Assembly (NCBI GenBank): GCA_949592205.1
Contig: CATIUR010000005.1
Span: 108,001,277 to 108,065,276 of the forward strand
Reading direction: 5' to 3'
Source of the DNA: Helichrysum umbraculigerum
Taxonomy: Eukaryota; Streptophyta; Magnoliopsida; Asterales; Asteraceae
Length of the DNA: 64,000 nt
The translations under genes and the position numbers were made by a program. Below, piece after piece: positions 55,925 to 64,000 of this stretch; position 1 is the first letter of the stretch, and every line of letters starts with the position of its first letter. A model generated the notes under the pieces. The model saw only the letters and a list, made by a program, of their open reading frames with translations, did no database searches and was not told the DNA's origin.

Positions 55925-58900
55925 TCACTCTGGATTTCTCATTCCGTTTAGTTGAACCAACGTCTCAAATCTTGCTCTGTCGAACGCCTTTGTGTACAAG
56001 TCTGCTAAGTTTTCCAATGATGGAACCTTAACTAACTTTATCAACTTTTTCTCAGCACAATCTCTAATAAAATGATGTCGAATATCAATATGCTTAGTTG
56101 TACTGTGCTTCACAGGATTATTGGTGATCGACATAGTAGATTCATTATCAATCATCATAGGAGTATTGGTTATATTTAACCCGTAATCCCGCAGTTGCTG
56201 TTGAATCCAAAGTACTTGCGAGCAACAGCTACCAGCTGCAACATACTCAGCTTCACATGTAGAAATGGCTACCGAGGTTTGCTTCTTGCACTGCCAGGAT
56301 ACTAATCTACCTCCTAGGAATTGACATCCTCCGGTCGTAGATTTCCTATTCTGATTGCATCCTCCATAATCCGAATCAGTATAAGCTACGAGATCTAAGT
56401 CTCCATCAATCGGATACCAAAGACCCAGCTTAGGTTTCCCTTTGAGGTAACGAAAGATTCGTTTAACAGCTTGCATGTGTGACTCTTTCGGATTAGCCTG
56501 ATATCTTGCGCATAAACAAACAGCAAACATTATGTCAGGCCTAGAGGCTGTAAGATACATTAGTGATCCGATCATGGCTCTATAAAGAGTTGGATCCACA
56601 TCGCTATCACTCGATGTATCTGGACCTAGTCCATGATTGACTGGAATTGGAGTATTGTAGACCTTACTTTCATCCATTTTGAAGCGTTCTAATAGCTCAT
56701 ATGTATATTTAGATTGATGAATAAAGAATCCATCCTTCTTTTGATCAACTTGTAATCCTAAGAAGAAATTCAACTCTCCCATTGCAGACATTTCAAACCT
56801 TTTTCTCATGACTTTCTCAAATTCTTGACACATCTTTTCATCAGACGATCCAAAGATAATGTCATCAACATAAACTTGCACGAGAAGAAAGTCTTTCTTT
56901 TTCCACTTCACAAACAGTGTACTATCAATCGATCCTCTTGTAAATCCATTCTCAAGTAGATACGTTGATAGTGTTCCATACCATGCCCTAGGTGCTTGAT
57001 GTAATCCATATAGAGCCTTATTCAAACGATATACTCTATCTGGATACTCAGGATCAGCAAACCCTGGCGGTTGTGAAACATACACCAATTCTTCTACTTT
57101 GCCATACAAAAAGGCACTCTTAACATCTAACTGATACACTTTTATACCAAAATAAGATGCAAATGCTAAGAATACTCTAATTGCTTCTAGCCTAGGAACT
57201 GGTGCAAACACTTCGTTGTAGTCAATACCTTCTTGTTGATTAAAACCTTGAACTACCAGACGAGCTTTATTGCGAGTAACGATTCCTTTATCATCTCTCT
57301 TGCACTTAAATACCCATCTAGTTCCAATTGAATATTCTCCCTTTGGTAGGTCAACCAACTCCCATACTTGTAATTTAGAGAACTGAGATAGTTCTTCCTG
57401 CATTGCTTCTACCCACGAACTTTCTTTTAAAGCCATTTGAACATTTTTCGGCTCGACTTGTGAGATAAAGCATGAATATAGACATTGATTAGGAATCCCT
57501 GTCTCTTTCAATGCAGTATACAAGCTTTGGTATTCCGAATTCTCAGACGTACTAGTTCTGGATTGATGCCTAGTTTGAACCGGAGTATTAATATCACCGA
57601 TGATGTTTTCAACGGGATGATTCTTACTCGTTCTAGTTGTAGTAACTGGTTCAACCGGTATCTCATCTTCTAAATTAGTACCAATCTGTTCTAAATCAGG
57701 TACATCTTCCGTACGTGCCGAAGATATCCTTAAATGTTTCAAAGGAGTAAGTATATCATCAAACTTTGTAGAAAGATCATCAGGATCTTCTGTTTCTTGA
57801 GACTTATCCTCTGAAGGTTGTTGTGACTCACTTGTGAAAGCTTTATCTGAGTCAACATTAGTTTTGATTCCAGACTGCTTAACACTTGATGTTGAAGTGG
57901 GACCAATATTCTCATCTTCAAACAATAAATGTTCAACTATCTCTGAATCACTGACATAGTCACTAATAGGAACTTTAAATGATGCAAAAAGATCAGAATA
58001 ATCAAATTGCCAATCTAAGCCCTTATGAACATCAGGTGAGTAGCTCGTAACCTCAATATTATAAACTACCTCCAAACGTCCTGTGACTTTATTAAAGACT
58101 CTATTGTTTGGCGAATTGGGCATGTAACCTAGGAAAAATCCTTTGTCAGCCTTCTCACCAAATTTAGCTTGATGTCCAGTCTTTAATATGGTGCATGAGA
58201 CTCCAAAGGGTTCAAACCCTTTTAAGTTAGGTTTCTTATTGTTCAAAAGCTCATAACAAGTCTTGTTATGTCTCTTAACCGTAAGAACTCTATTAAGAAC
58301 ATAACATGCTGTATTTACTGCTTCTGCCCAAAAGATGACCGGAAGCTTTGAATCAGCAAGCATTGTTCTTGCAGCTTCAATCAACGTCCTATTTTTCCTT
58401 TCAGCAACACCATTCTGTTGAGGTTCATAAGGTGCACTGAATTGATGTAATATCCCTTTGCTTAAGCAATAGATATTCAACGTTGAATTCTTGAACTCTG
58501 TTCCATTGTCACTACGAATACGCTTCACTCTCTTTTTATAGACATTCTCTACTAGATCAAAGAACTCAATTAGAATTCCAGGAGTCTCATCCTTTGATCC
58601 CAAAAAGAATACCCATGAGAATCTAGAATAATCATCTGTGACAACCAAACAGTACCATTTGCCACCTAGACTTCTCTTGCTTATAGGGCCAAAGAGATCC
58701 ATATGTAGCAATTCAAATGGCGAAGAGATAGAGTTTTCAGTCTTAGGTCTGTGTGGTTTCTTGTGCTGCTTTCCTTTCATGCAAGGAATACACTTATCCT
58801 CAGACTCGAAACGTTTTTGTGGTACACCTAGAACCAAACCATTTTTGGTTATATAATTCATCTTTCTCCAGTTCAGGTGTGCCATTCTCCTATGCCATAA

Positions 58901-59335
58901 TAATGCGTCTGTTTCCGAAGCCTTGGATAATAAACATGTAGACACCATTGAAGAGTTAGGAACACCCATGTTGATAGCATAGATGTCCTTCTTCCTTGGC
59001 GCCCTCATCAATATCCATTCATCAGGAATTTTAAAACCTGGCTTCAGGACTAAGGCCTCCTTTTCATTAAAATAAACTGGGTGACCTTTATCACAGACTT
59101 GGGAAACACTCACTAGGTTGTGAGTAAGTTCTTCAACATAGTTCACATCCTCAAGAGTCAAAGTTCCATTTGAAACTTTTCCTTTTCCCGAAATTACTCC
59201 TCCTTTATCTCCTGCAAAGTTTACTTTTTGCTTGAGACTATCCTTGAAGTCCTTCAGTAGACTTCTTTCTCCGGTCATGTGCCTTGAGCATCCACTGTCT
59301 ACATACCACCAGCTGTCCTTGTTCACAGCATGCTC
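55925..59335 (-). CDS. Element D pol: protease, integrase, RT, RNase H
   Basis: 1136 codons counted from the end of the possible intron; the frame is open from about 59368 without an ATG at its start. Protease DSG in WWYVDSGCSRHMTGE. Integrase: LLWHRRMAHLNW and CIPCMKGK, triad in LLHMDLFGP, IRSDNGTEF, QQNGVAERKNRT. Acidic linker. RT: LPKGEYSIGTRWVFKCKRDD, ARLVVQGFNQQEGIDY, active site VYVDDIIFGSS (near 56865). RNase H: AYTDSDYGG, AISTCEAEYVAAG, TTKHIDIRHHFIRD. No breaks; about the same length as pol of C and clearly homologous throughout. Probably expressed as Gag-Pol. Confidence 0.94.
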   Translation of the reverse strand, partial: EHAVNKDSWWYVDSGCSRHMTGERSLLKDFKDSLKQKVNFAGDKGGVISGKGKVSNGTLTLEDVNYVEELTHNLVSVSQVCDKGHPVYFNEKEALVLKPGFKIPDEWILMRAPRKKDIYAINMGVPNSSMVSTCLLSKASETDALLWHRRMAHLNWRKMNYITKNGLVLGVPQKRFESEDKCIPCMKGKQHKKPHRPKTENSISSPFELLHMDLFGPISKRSLGGKWYCLVVTDDYSRFSWVFFLGSKDETPGILIEFFDLVENVYKKRVKRIRSDNGTEFKNSTLNIYCLSKGILHQFSAPYEPQQNGVAERKNRTLIEAARTMLADSKLPVIFWAEAVNTACYVLNRVLTVKRHNKTCYELLNNKKPNLKGFEPFGVSCTILKTGHQAKFGEKADKGFFLGYMPNSPNNRVFNKVTGRLEVVYNIEVTSYSPDVHKGLDWQFDYSDLFASFKVPISDYVSDSEIVEHLLFEDENIGPTSTSSVKQSGIKTNVDSDKAFTSESQQPSEDKSQETEDPDDLSTKFDDILTPLKHLRISSARTEDVPDLEQIGTNLEDEIPVEPVTTTRTSKNHPVENIIGDINTPVQTRHQSRTSTSENSEYQSLYTALKETGIPNQCLYSCFISQVEPKNVQMALKESSWVEAMQEELSQFSKLQVWELVDLPKGEYSIGTRWVFKCKRDDKGIVTRNKARLVVQGFNQQEGIDYNEVFAPVPRLEAIRVFLAFASYFGIKVYQLDVKSAFLYGKVEELVYVSQPPGFADPEYPDRVYRLNKALYGLHQAPRAWYGTLSTYLLENGFTRGSIDSTLFVKWKKKDFLLVQVYVDDIIFGSSDEKMCQEFEKVMRKRFEMSAMGELNFFLGLQVDQKKDGFFIHQSKYTYELLERFKMDESKVYNTPIPVNHGLGPDTSSDSDVDPTLYRAMIGSLMYLTASRPDIMFAVCLCARYQANPKESHMQAVKRIFRYLKGKPKLGLWYPIDGDLDLVAYTDSDYGGCNQNRKSTTGGCQFLGGRLVSWQCKKQTSVAISTCEAEYVAAGSCCSQVLWIQQQLRDYGLNITNTPMMIDNESTMSITNNPVKHSTTKHIDIRHHFIRDCAEKKLIKLVKVPSLENLADLYTKAFDRARFETLVQLNGMRNPE

Positions 59336-59387
59336 CTGCACATAACACAAAATACGATCAGTTATCAAGAGGGACCCAAGCCATTAC
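59336..59387 (-). other. Possible 52-bp intron at the gag-pol border of D
   Basis: Minus strand starts GTAATG at a gag codon boundary (after 929 codons) and ends TTATGTGCAG at a pol codon boundary. It includes the gag stop and a CTGAT branch-like site. Removal would fuse gag (929 codons) and pol (1136 codons) in frame. Counterpart of 25547-25599 in C. Confidence 0.5.
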
Positions 59388-62174
59388 GGTCTTGGTTTGT
59401 CCCTTATCATCAACAAACTTAAGCTCTTTAAAATAACCATCCTTCCCATCAGAAGCTTTGGTTACTTTCGAAGTAGCTTGAGTTTGTGGACGATCAGCCT
59501 TAAGAGGTGAGTTTGAGGAGAACCTCTTAGGCACATAATTATGAGCTCTATTATGATAATTATAATTAAACTCATGTGATCGTGAAGTAGTACCACTCTC
59601 ATAATGACTATGGCCTCTACTTGGAATTCTAAACCTCGACGGAGTCACATCCCTATACTTATGGACAGAATTATCACCTTGAGTATATGGCCGTTTAGGT
59701 TTAGGTGGGGAGACACTATGCTTACCATCTCTTTTAAGAATGTTAACAGGTTTATTACCTAAGTTAGGTTTGGCATCTAACCCATCTACAGTCATACTAG
59801 AGTTGGTCTGTGTCTTTTCATCCATCACAAGCTTATGTGGTGTTTCAGGCTTTTTGTTAGGACAACACGAAGCCACGTGTCCCTTTTGATGACACTTGAA
59901 ACATGACATCTGTTTGCGTGGTTTATTCACTTTTGCTTTCTCATCCGGAGTCTTAGGCACTAAAGGTTTAAGCTGTTCCTTATCAATTTTATCATCAGTC
60001 TTAGCATCATTAATCACTCCACCCGATACAAACTGTATTTTGGTGAACTGAGAAGCCTTGCTATTACCTAATGATACGTTCTTAATAACATCTTTCTGTG
60101 CCTCTGACTGTTCAGGTTTATCAGCTACTGAAATCTCAGGATTAACTTCAGTCATCTCAGAATCTTCAGGAATAGGAGTGTAATTGGCATTAAAAGGCGG
60201 GGATACATCATTGTAACCTAACCCAGTCTTGTCCTTTACACTACGTTGAGCATCTAACATTTTATCCATTTGAGATGTCCTATAGTTCTCAAGTTTACGG
60301 TTTTGCTCAATTAACCTTAAGTTAAGGTTCACTATTTCCTGATCCTTACTAGCAATTGTCTCATTTAAGTCTTTAATATTCATATAGAGACCATCTATGA
60401 TCACAGATTTTTCACTTATGGTATCTCTAAGTTTTGTTCTATCCGAAGCATCAGACTTAATTTTATCTTTTAAGACATGTTTATCATCACTTAATCTACG
60501 AATATCCATAATGGCTTGATCGAGTTCAGATCTAACAGTCTTATAAGACTCCTTATCCATATTCAATTGAGATGACAAATTGCTATTTGACACAGTTAAG
60601 ACACTATTCTGAGATTGTAAATCAGTAACTAAGTAACAAACATCAGCAAGATTAAGAATATCTAAACATACCTTCTTCTTGTCAGTTTGTAATTCAGCCA
60701 TGCGTGCCACGAATTCCTCAGGACTCATATCTGGAACTGAATCCATATATAGCACGTCATCATCACTTGCCTTCACTTCAGACTCAGGCACCTCTACTCT
60801 CTGTTCCATATCAGTGGGCATGTAGGAAACTGATCCAGCAGTAGTTTCTTCGATCTCGGCCATCAAGGCTTCCTCAGAATGAGCTTGCCAATCATAAGAG
60901 CCATCCAACTGCTTCACCACTAAGGCTTTGGAAGCGAGAGTACTTCCCGAACCTTGTTTTCCTTGTGCTTCTACTTTAGGTCTTTGGCATTCTCTAGCAA
61001 AATGACCAATACCCTGACAGTTAAAGCATCTGACCTTGGTTTTGTCAAACCCTGATCTATTGCCCAACACCTTTCTACCAGTTCTCTTGAGGAAATTCTT
61101 CACCTTTCTAGATATCAACGCTAGTTGATCTTGAAGCTCCAATTCCTCAAGATAATCAGAATCTATCTGCTCATAATCCTCATCAAACAGAATAGGATCA
61201 TTGATCTTTCCCTCTATGTAGTTCTCATATGATGCCACAAAGGAAGCAAGAACAGACAGTTGCTGTTCAGCAGATTTCACACTCATCGGCATCTTCTGAT
61301 GCTCTTGAGGTGACTTCTCAGAATTCTTTCCCTTTGTCTCATCACCAGAGGAGGAAATAAAACACAGATCTTCAGTAATCATTTCTCCATTTTCACTAGT
61401 ATCACCTACTAACAGTGCAGTGGTCGAACTAGATGATGCAGTCGAAAGACTTGACTTTCCATGATACAACCCAGGGTTCTGAACCTGATCAGAATCACTA
61501 TCTCTTGACTTCTTGGAGAAATCATAACCTTTCAGCTTGTCTATGACTTGCTCTAAGGTCATAGTAGAATACCTAGTTTCATTATCCTTAATCATAACAC
61601 CATACATTTCCCATTTAGAAGGCAAACCCTCAAGAAACTTGTCGGTTTTAGATACTTCTTCTTCAACAATCTCATGGTATTCTAATTCACTTAGCAGATG
61701 GTAGAAACGCGTGACATAGGCATCAAGATCTTCTCCTTTTAAAGCTTTAAACATAGTAAACTGCTTTTTAAGAAGACTCCTCTTGCCAGCTCTTACTTGT
61801 GGACTTCCTTCACCTCTTTTCTCTAGAGCTTCCCAGAGCGTTCTAGCAGTATGAAAAGATTTCAGTTGATGAGCAATCTCTTTAGGAAGACACATCTTTA
61901 TGCAAGAATGTGATTTATTTTCATTTCTGTAAGCTTCCTTCTCTTGATCACTCATGTTCGCATAAGTAAGAACCACAGTAGCATTTTGAACAGTTTGAGT
62001 AGGTGGGGTGTATCCACTCTTGATACACATCCAGATTGACAGGTCATGGAATCTACAGTAAGATTCAAATCTGTCCTTCCAATTGTAGTAATCCTCGATT
62101 CTTAACAACTTAGGTGGAACGTTTGACTTTCCCACCTCGTGGTCCATTTCAATCATTCTACTTAAGTCAGACAT
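59358..62174 (-). CDS. Element D gag
   Basis: 938 residues, intact, starting at the ATG at 62174. The N-terminal 230 residues are the copia gag domain (YYNWKDRFESYCRFHDLSIW). The first zinc knuckle CFNCQGIGHFAREC is near residue 380. A long coiled coil follows (about 520-680; LSSQLNMDKESYKTV, DKIKSDASDRTKLRDTI). The second knuckle CFKCHQKGHVASCC is near residue 755. The C-terminus is basic and ends in AWVPLDN, like AWVTVSH in C. The extended gag with coiled coil and two knuckles is characteristic of Sireviruses. It should form the particle and bind RNA. Confidence 0.94.
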   Translation of the reverse strand: MSDLSRMIEMDHEVGKSNVPPKLLRIEDYYNWKDRFESYCRFHDLSIWMCIKSGYTPPTQTVQNATVVLTYANMSDQEKEAYRNENKSHSCIKMCLPKEIAHQLKSFHTARTLWEALEKRGEGSPQVRAGKRSLLKKQFTMFKALKGEDLDAYVTRFYHLLSELEYHEIVEEEVSKTDKFLEGLPSKWEMYGVMIKDNETRYSTMTLEQVIDKLKGYDFSKKSRDSDSDQVQNPGLYHGKSSLSTASSSSTTALLVGDTSENGEMITEDLCFISSSGDETKGKNSEKSPQEHQKMPMSVKSAEQQLSVLASFVASYENYIEGKINDPILFDEDYEQIDSDYLEELELQDQLALISRKVKNFLKRTGRKVLGNRSGFDKTKVRCFNCQGIGHFARECQRPKVEAQGKQGSGSTLASKALVVKQLDGSYDWQAHSEEALMAEIEETTAGSVSYMPTDMEQRVEVPESEVKASDDDVLYMDSVPDMSPEEFVARMAELQTDKKKVCLDILNLADVCYLVTDLQSQNSVLTVSNSNLSSQLNMDKESYKTVRSELDQAIMDIRRLSDDKHVLKDKIKSDASDRTKLRDTISEKSVIIDGLYMNIKDLNETIASKDQEIVNLNLRLIEQNRKLENYRTSQMDKMLDAQRSVKDKTGLGYNDVSPPFNANYTPIPEDSEMTEVNPEISVADKPEQSEAQKDVIKNVSLGNSKASQFTKIQFVSGGVINDAKTDDKIDKEQLKPLVPKTPDEKAKVNKPRKQMSCFKCHQKGHVASCCPNKKPETPHKLVMDEKTQTNSSMTVDGLDAKPNLGNKPVNILKRDGKHSVSPPKPKRPYTQGDNSVHKYRDVTPSRFRIPSRGHSHYESGTTSRSHEFNYNYHNRAHNYVPKRFSSNSPLKADRPQTQATSKVTKASDGKDGYFKELKFVDDKGQTKTVMAWVPLDN

Positions 62175-62621
62175 CTTAAAACGTAAAATTAAACTGTTTC
62201 AGCGAATTCAGAAAAACTTGACTCGCAAGACTCAGCTCAACTCGCAATCTCAGCTCGACTCGCAGAATTCGTCGATTCGCAAGCCTCAGTTCGGATTGTG
62301 AAAGATGTCGATTCGCAAGTGATGTCGATTCGCGAGGGATCTCGGTTCGACTCGCCAGCCTCAGTTCGACTCGCTAGTTCAACTCGGTTCGCAGGCGACG
62401 CTGGAACCCTAATCTCGACTCGCGAAACGGCTGTTAAACCCGAAAACGAATTTTTAAGGTATTTTTACGACTGAAACTTAAAATTTCGGCTGTAAACAAA
62501 CCCTAAAATGTCCAGAGAATGATTTTGATCGTTAGTATTGCAAGAATGCACGTAAAAACGACCCGAATCAAAAAACGCAATAACACTAAAACTTATGAAC
62601 ACACTCGTATTTAGCCCGAAA
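62175..62621 (-). other. Element D leader with CTCGC array
   Basis: Between gag and the primer site. About fifteen ACTCGC/ATTCGC units (62217-62420), mostly in one direction and often followed by A or G (GACTCGCAA, GATTCGCAAG). Position equals the GCGACGTA hairpin leader of C, but here the units are mainly direct. Confidence 0.75.
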
Positions 62622-62633
62622 GCTCTGATACCA
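62622..62633 (-). other. Element D primer-binding site (initiator tRNA-Met)
   Basis: Minus strand TGGTATCAGAGC, two bases inside the 5' LTR. Confidence 0.95.
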
Positions 62634-62635
62634 GA

Positions 62636-63215
62636 TGTAAGTCCCCTAGTTTTAGGATCGATAACTTCGTTATCTGTAGTATTAAGGTGCGGAATCCCTC
62701 AATACGGTGTTATCTTACTAACAACGAATATGTTCGTATTGCGTTTAATAAGACTTAGCTTTAAACGATAAATCGTCAAAACCTAGTCGTAGGTTATGTT
62801 TTCTCTGGTTTGCTGGAATCGCAGAATGTGAGAGTATCAAAAGTCTTATGTTTTTCACGATTGAAAAACATTAAATATGTCGTCTCAACTCGCCGCCGCT
62901 GGGCCTGCGAGTTGACTCGACTCGTTCTGCAAGCCCAAGCCCATTATGCTTCGGCTCGTTACGCCTATCAGTGTCTACGAGTTCAGTTCTCATCTCGCTG
63001 CTCAACTCGCAGCGACCTGAGTACTCGACTCGCATCAAACGTATATATTTATTTTGTATTTAATTATTCGTCTAACTTAACAAAACAATATGTTTAACGA
63101 ATATCACTAACAAAACAAATATTCTTTTACAAATCCAAACCAATATACAAACACAATAATAATTACACTAGTCCTATTTCAAGCTAGATCTGTTGTCACA
63201 ATCTATGTCCCAACA
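62636..63215 (-). repeat. Element D 5' LTR (right copy)
   Basis: 580 bp, three visible differences from 40421-41000. Followed by the target copy AGGAA (63216-63220). Confidence 0.95.
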
Positions 63216-63382
63216 AGGAACCGAGCTAATGTAACATTATTTTGATGTAAAAGTTTACTTTATTAATACAAGTTTAAAACGACGCATATAGTGGTCGTTC
63301 ATTATATCTTATGTGCTTTGGTATATTAATTAGTGACACCCAAATCGAGCTTCCGCAAATCATTAACTTTGGGGGTGTCACA
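63216..63382 (+). repeat. Element F 5' LTR, end part
   Basis: Continues the LTR interrupted at 40420; begins with the AGGAA duplication of D and ends GGGGGTGTCACA, the inverse of the F start TGTGACACC. Total LTR about 2378 bp. Confidence 0.85.
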
Positions 63383-63385
63383 GAT

Positions 63386-63398
63386 TGGTATCAGAGCC
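63386..63398 (+). other. Element F primer-binding site (initiator tRNA-Met)
   Basis: TGGTATCAGAGCC three bases after the LTR end. Confidence 0.93.
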
Positions 63399-63761
63399 TA
63401 AGGTTATAGTGAACTAGGTTGCATTTAGTGGGCCTAGACTATGACCGTTAGGCAGTATTCGCTATTAGGTATAACCAGTTCAGAGATTACAGCATACGAA
63501 TTTAATTTAACATAGCTTGATAAACTATGTACAATTAAATAAAGATGATGTAAGATCTGAAGGAAGTTATGGCTGAACAGGATACACTAGTTGACTCTGA
63601 CTTCGAGAGAACCGGGACTCAAAAAACGTCTATGCTAGACACTCAATAGGCTATTATGTGATACTAAGTATACATGGATAGGTCTCGTTACAATCTTAGG
63701 CTATATTATATAAGTTATTATATGGATATAGGCCTCATTCTTCCTAACGCTTTGTCTCAGA
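63399..63761 (+). other. Element F leader
   Basis: No ORF of note. It ends in CTTTGTCTCAG, a 3' splice-site-like sequence one base before the gag ATG. Confidence 0.65.
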
Positions 63762-64000
63762 ATGGCAAACACACCACCAAGTTCATCACGCTCTTATCCC
63801 CATGAATCACGAAACTCAAGGGTAGCCAGGAGGGACACTAGGTTGCCTCGAGTTAGTCCGTACCCCACTCACTTCACTCTACCAGACTTAGCCGCTAGAG
63901 TACACCATCACGACCAACAAATCCACGAGATGGATTTTGAGCTGCAAGAGACCCGTGAGCTCTGGAGACTTACAGCAATGGAACGAATCGAGCAAGTCTC
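63762..64000 (+). CDS. Element F gag, N-terminal part (runs off the window)
   Basis: ATG at 63762, open for 79 codons to the window end. Residues are Ser/Arg-rich (MANTPPSSSRSYPHESRNSR), followed by a likely helical or coiled segment (MDFELQETRELWRLTAMERI). The position after LTR and primer site and the composition fit the N-terminus of Tekay-type gag. The gag core is beyond the window, so the assignment rests mainly on position. Confidence 0.7.
   Translation, partial: MANTPPSSSRSYPHESRNSRVARRDTRLPRVSPYPTHFTLPDLAARVHHHDQQIHEMDFELQETRELWRLTAMERIEQV

Larger units (their letters stand above)
40421..63215 (-). mobile_element. Element D: young Sirevirus-like Ty1-copia retrotransposon containing E
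   Basis: 580-bp LTRs (40421-41000 and 62636-63215) flanked by the perfect target duplication AGGAA (40416-40420, 63216-63220). Without E it is about 14.6 kb, very large for copia. Minus-sense order: LTR, iMet primer site, leader with AACTCGC array, gag, pol, poly(A), spacer (now holding E), six-exon ORF3, polypurine tract, LTR. LTRs differ at three positions seen. All reading frames are intact if the proposed splices are used, so it was probably autonomous before E inserted. Confidence 0.95.
38205..64000 (+). mobile_element. Element F: Tekay-like Ty3-gypsy retrotransposon, 5' part
   Basis: Starts TGTGACACC at 38205 inside the A LTR. Its 5' LTR is split by element D (38205-40420 and 63216-63382) and ends GGGTGTCACA, the inverted terminal repeat of its start. 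An iMet primer site and the start of gag follow; the remainder is outside the window. LTR ends and the region around a GTAAGTTTCCGACAAAA box are shared with element E, placing F in the same lineage. Confidence 0.88.

Overview
This window is plant nuclear DNA made of nested LTR retrotransposons. I found no host gene, rRNA, tRNA, CRISPR array or prokaryotic signal. Plant origin follows from the element lineages: Athila/Tat-like and Tekay-like Ty3-gypsy, and Sirevirus-like Ty1-copia with very large gag genes. It also follows from primer sites complementary to the 3' ends of initiator-Met and Asp tRNAs. A eudicot, perhaps Asteraceae, is only a guess. || LAYOUT. Seven elements are stacked. G (1-1790) looks like part of a gypsy LTR. 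A (1791 to beyond the window, minus strand) is inserted in G; it is an old, pol-less Athila/Tat-like element with an unknown ORF in the gag position and a broken Athila-type ORF near its 3' LTR. B (8194-20386, minus) is a related element inside A with a degraded pol. C (21821-34356, plus) is a young Sirevirus-like copia element inside the unknown ORF of A, with target duplication GCAAT. F (38205 to beyond the window, plus) is a Tekay-like gypsy element inside the 5' LTR of A; its gag begins at 63762. D (40421-63215, minus) is a young Sirevirus-like copia element inside the LTR of F, with target duplication AGGAA. E (45994-54211, minus) is a very young Tekay-like element inside D, with target duplication GTGAA; it has lost its primer site and gag. 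The nesting order G>A>F>D>E, with B and C also in A, agrees with LTR divergence: a few percent in A and B, about 0.5% in C and D, and no difference seen in E. || HOW THE PARTS WORK. C and D have the same plan: LTR, iMet primer site, leader, gag of about 920-940 aa with two zinc knuckles, pol (PR-IN-RT-RNaseH), a poly(A) tract just after pol, a long spacer, then a third ORF of about 900-1030 aa. They look like a diverged pair of complete elements; C has one stop in gag, and D appears coding-competent apart from the inserted E. || MOST UNUSUAL POINTS. (1) Every family carries clusters of short palindromes or hairpins at matching positions (LTR, leader, before ORF3), but with a different motif in each family. 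Homologous LTR pairs (E/F, A/B, C/D) differ by having these cassettes exchanged, while copia C and gypsy E share the same motif. (2) ORF3 of D is split into six exons by five GT-AG introns that join in frame; the homologous ORF3 of C has no introns. (3) In both C and D a 52-53 bp GTAA...GCAG segment at the gag-pol border would, if removed, fuse gag and pol in frame, although the two elements would need opposite ribosomal frameshifts. (4) The third ORFs, and the gag of F, start 0-2 bases after a 3' splice-site-like sequence.
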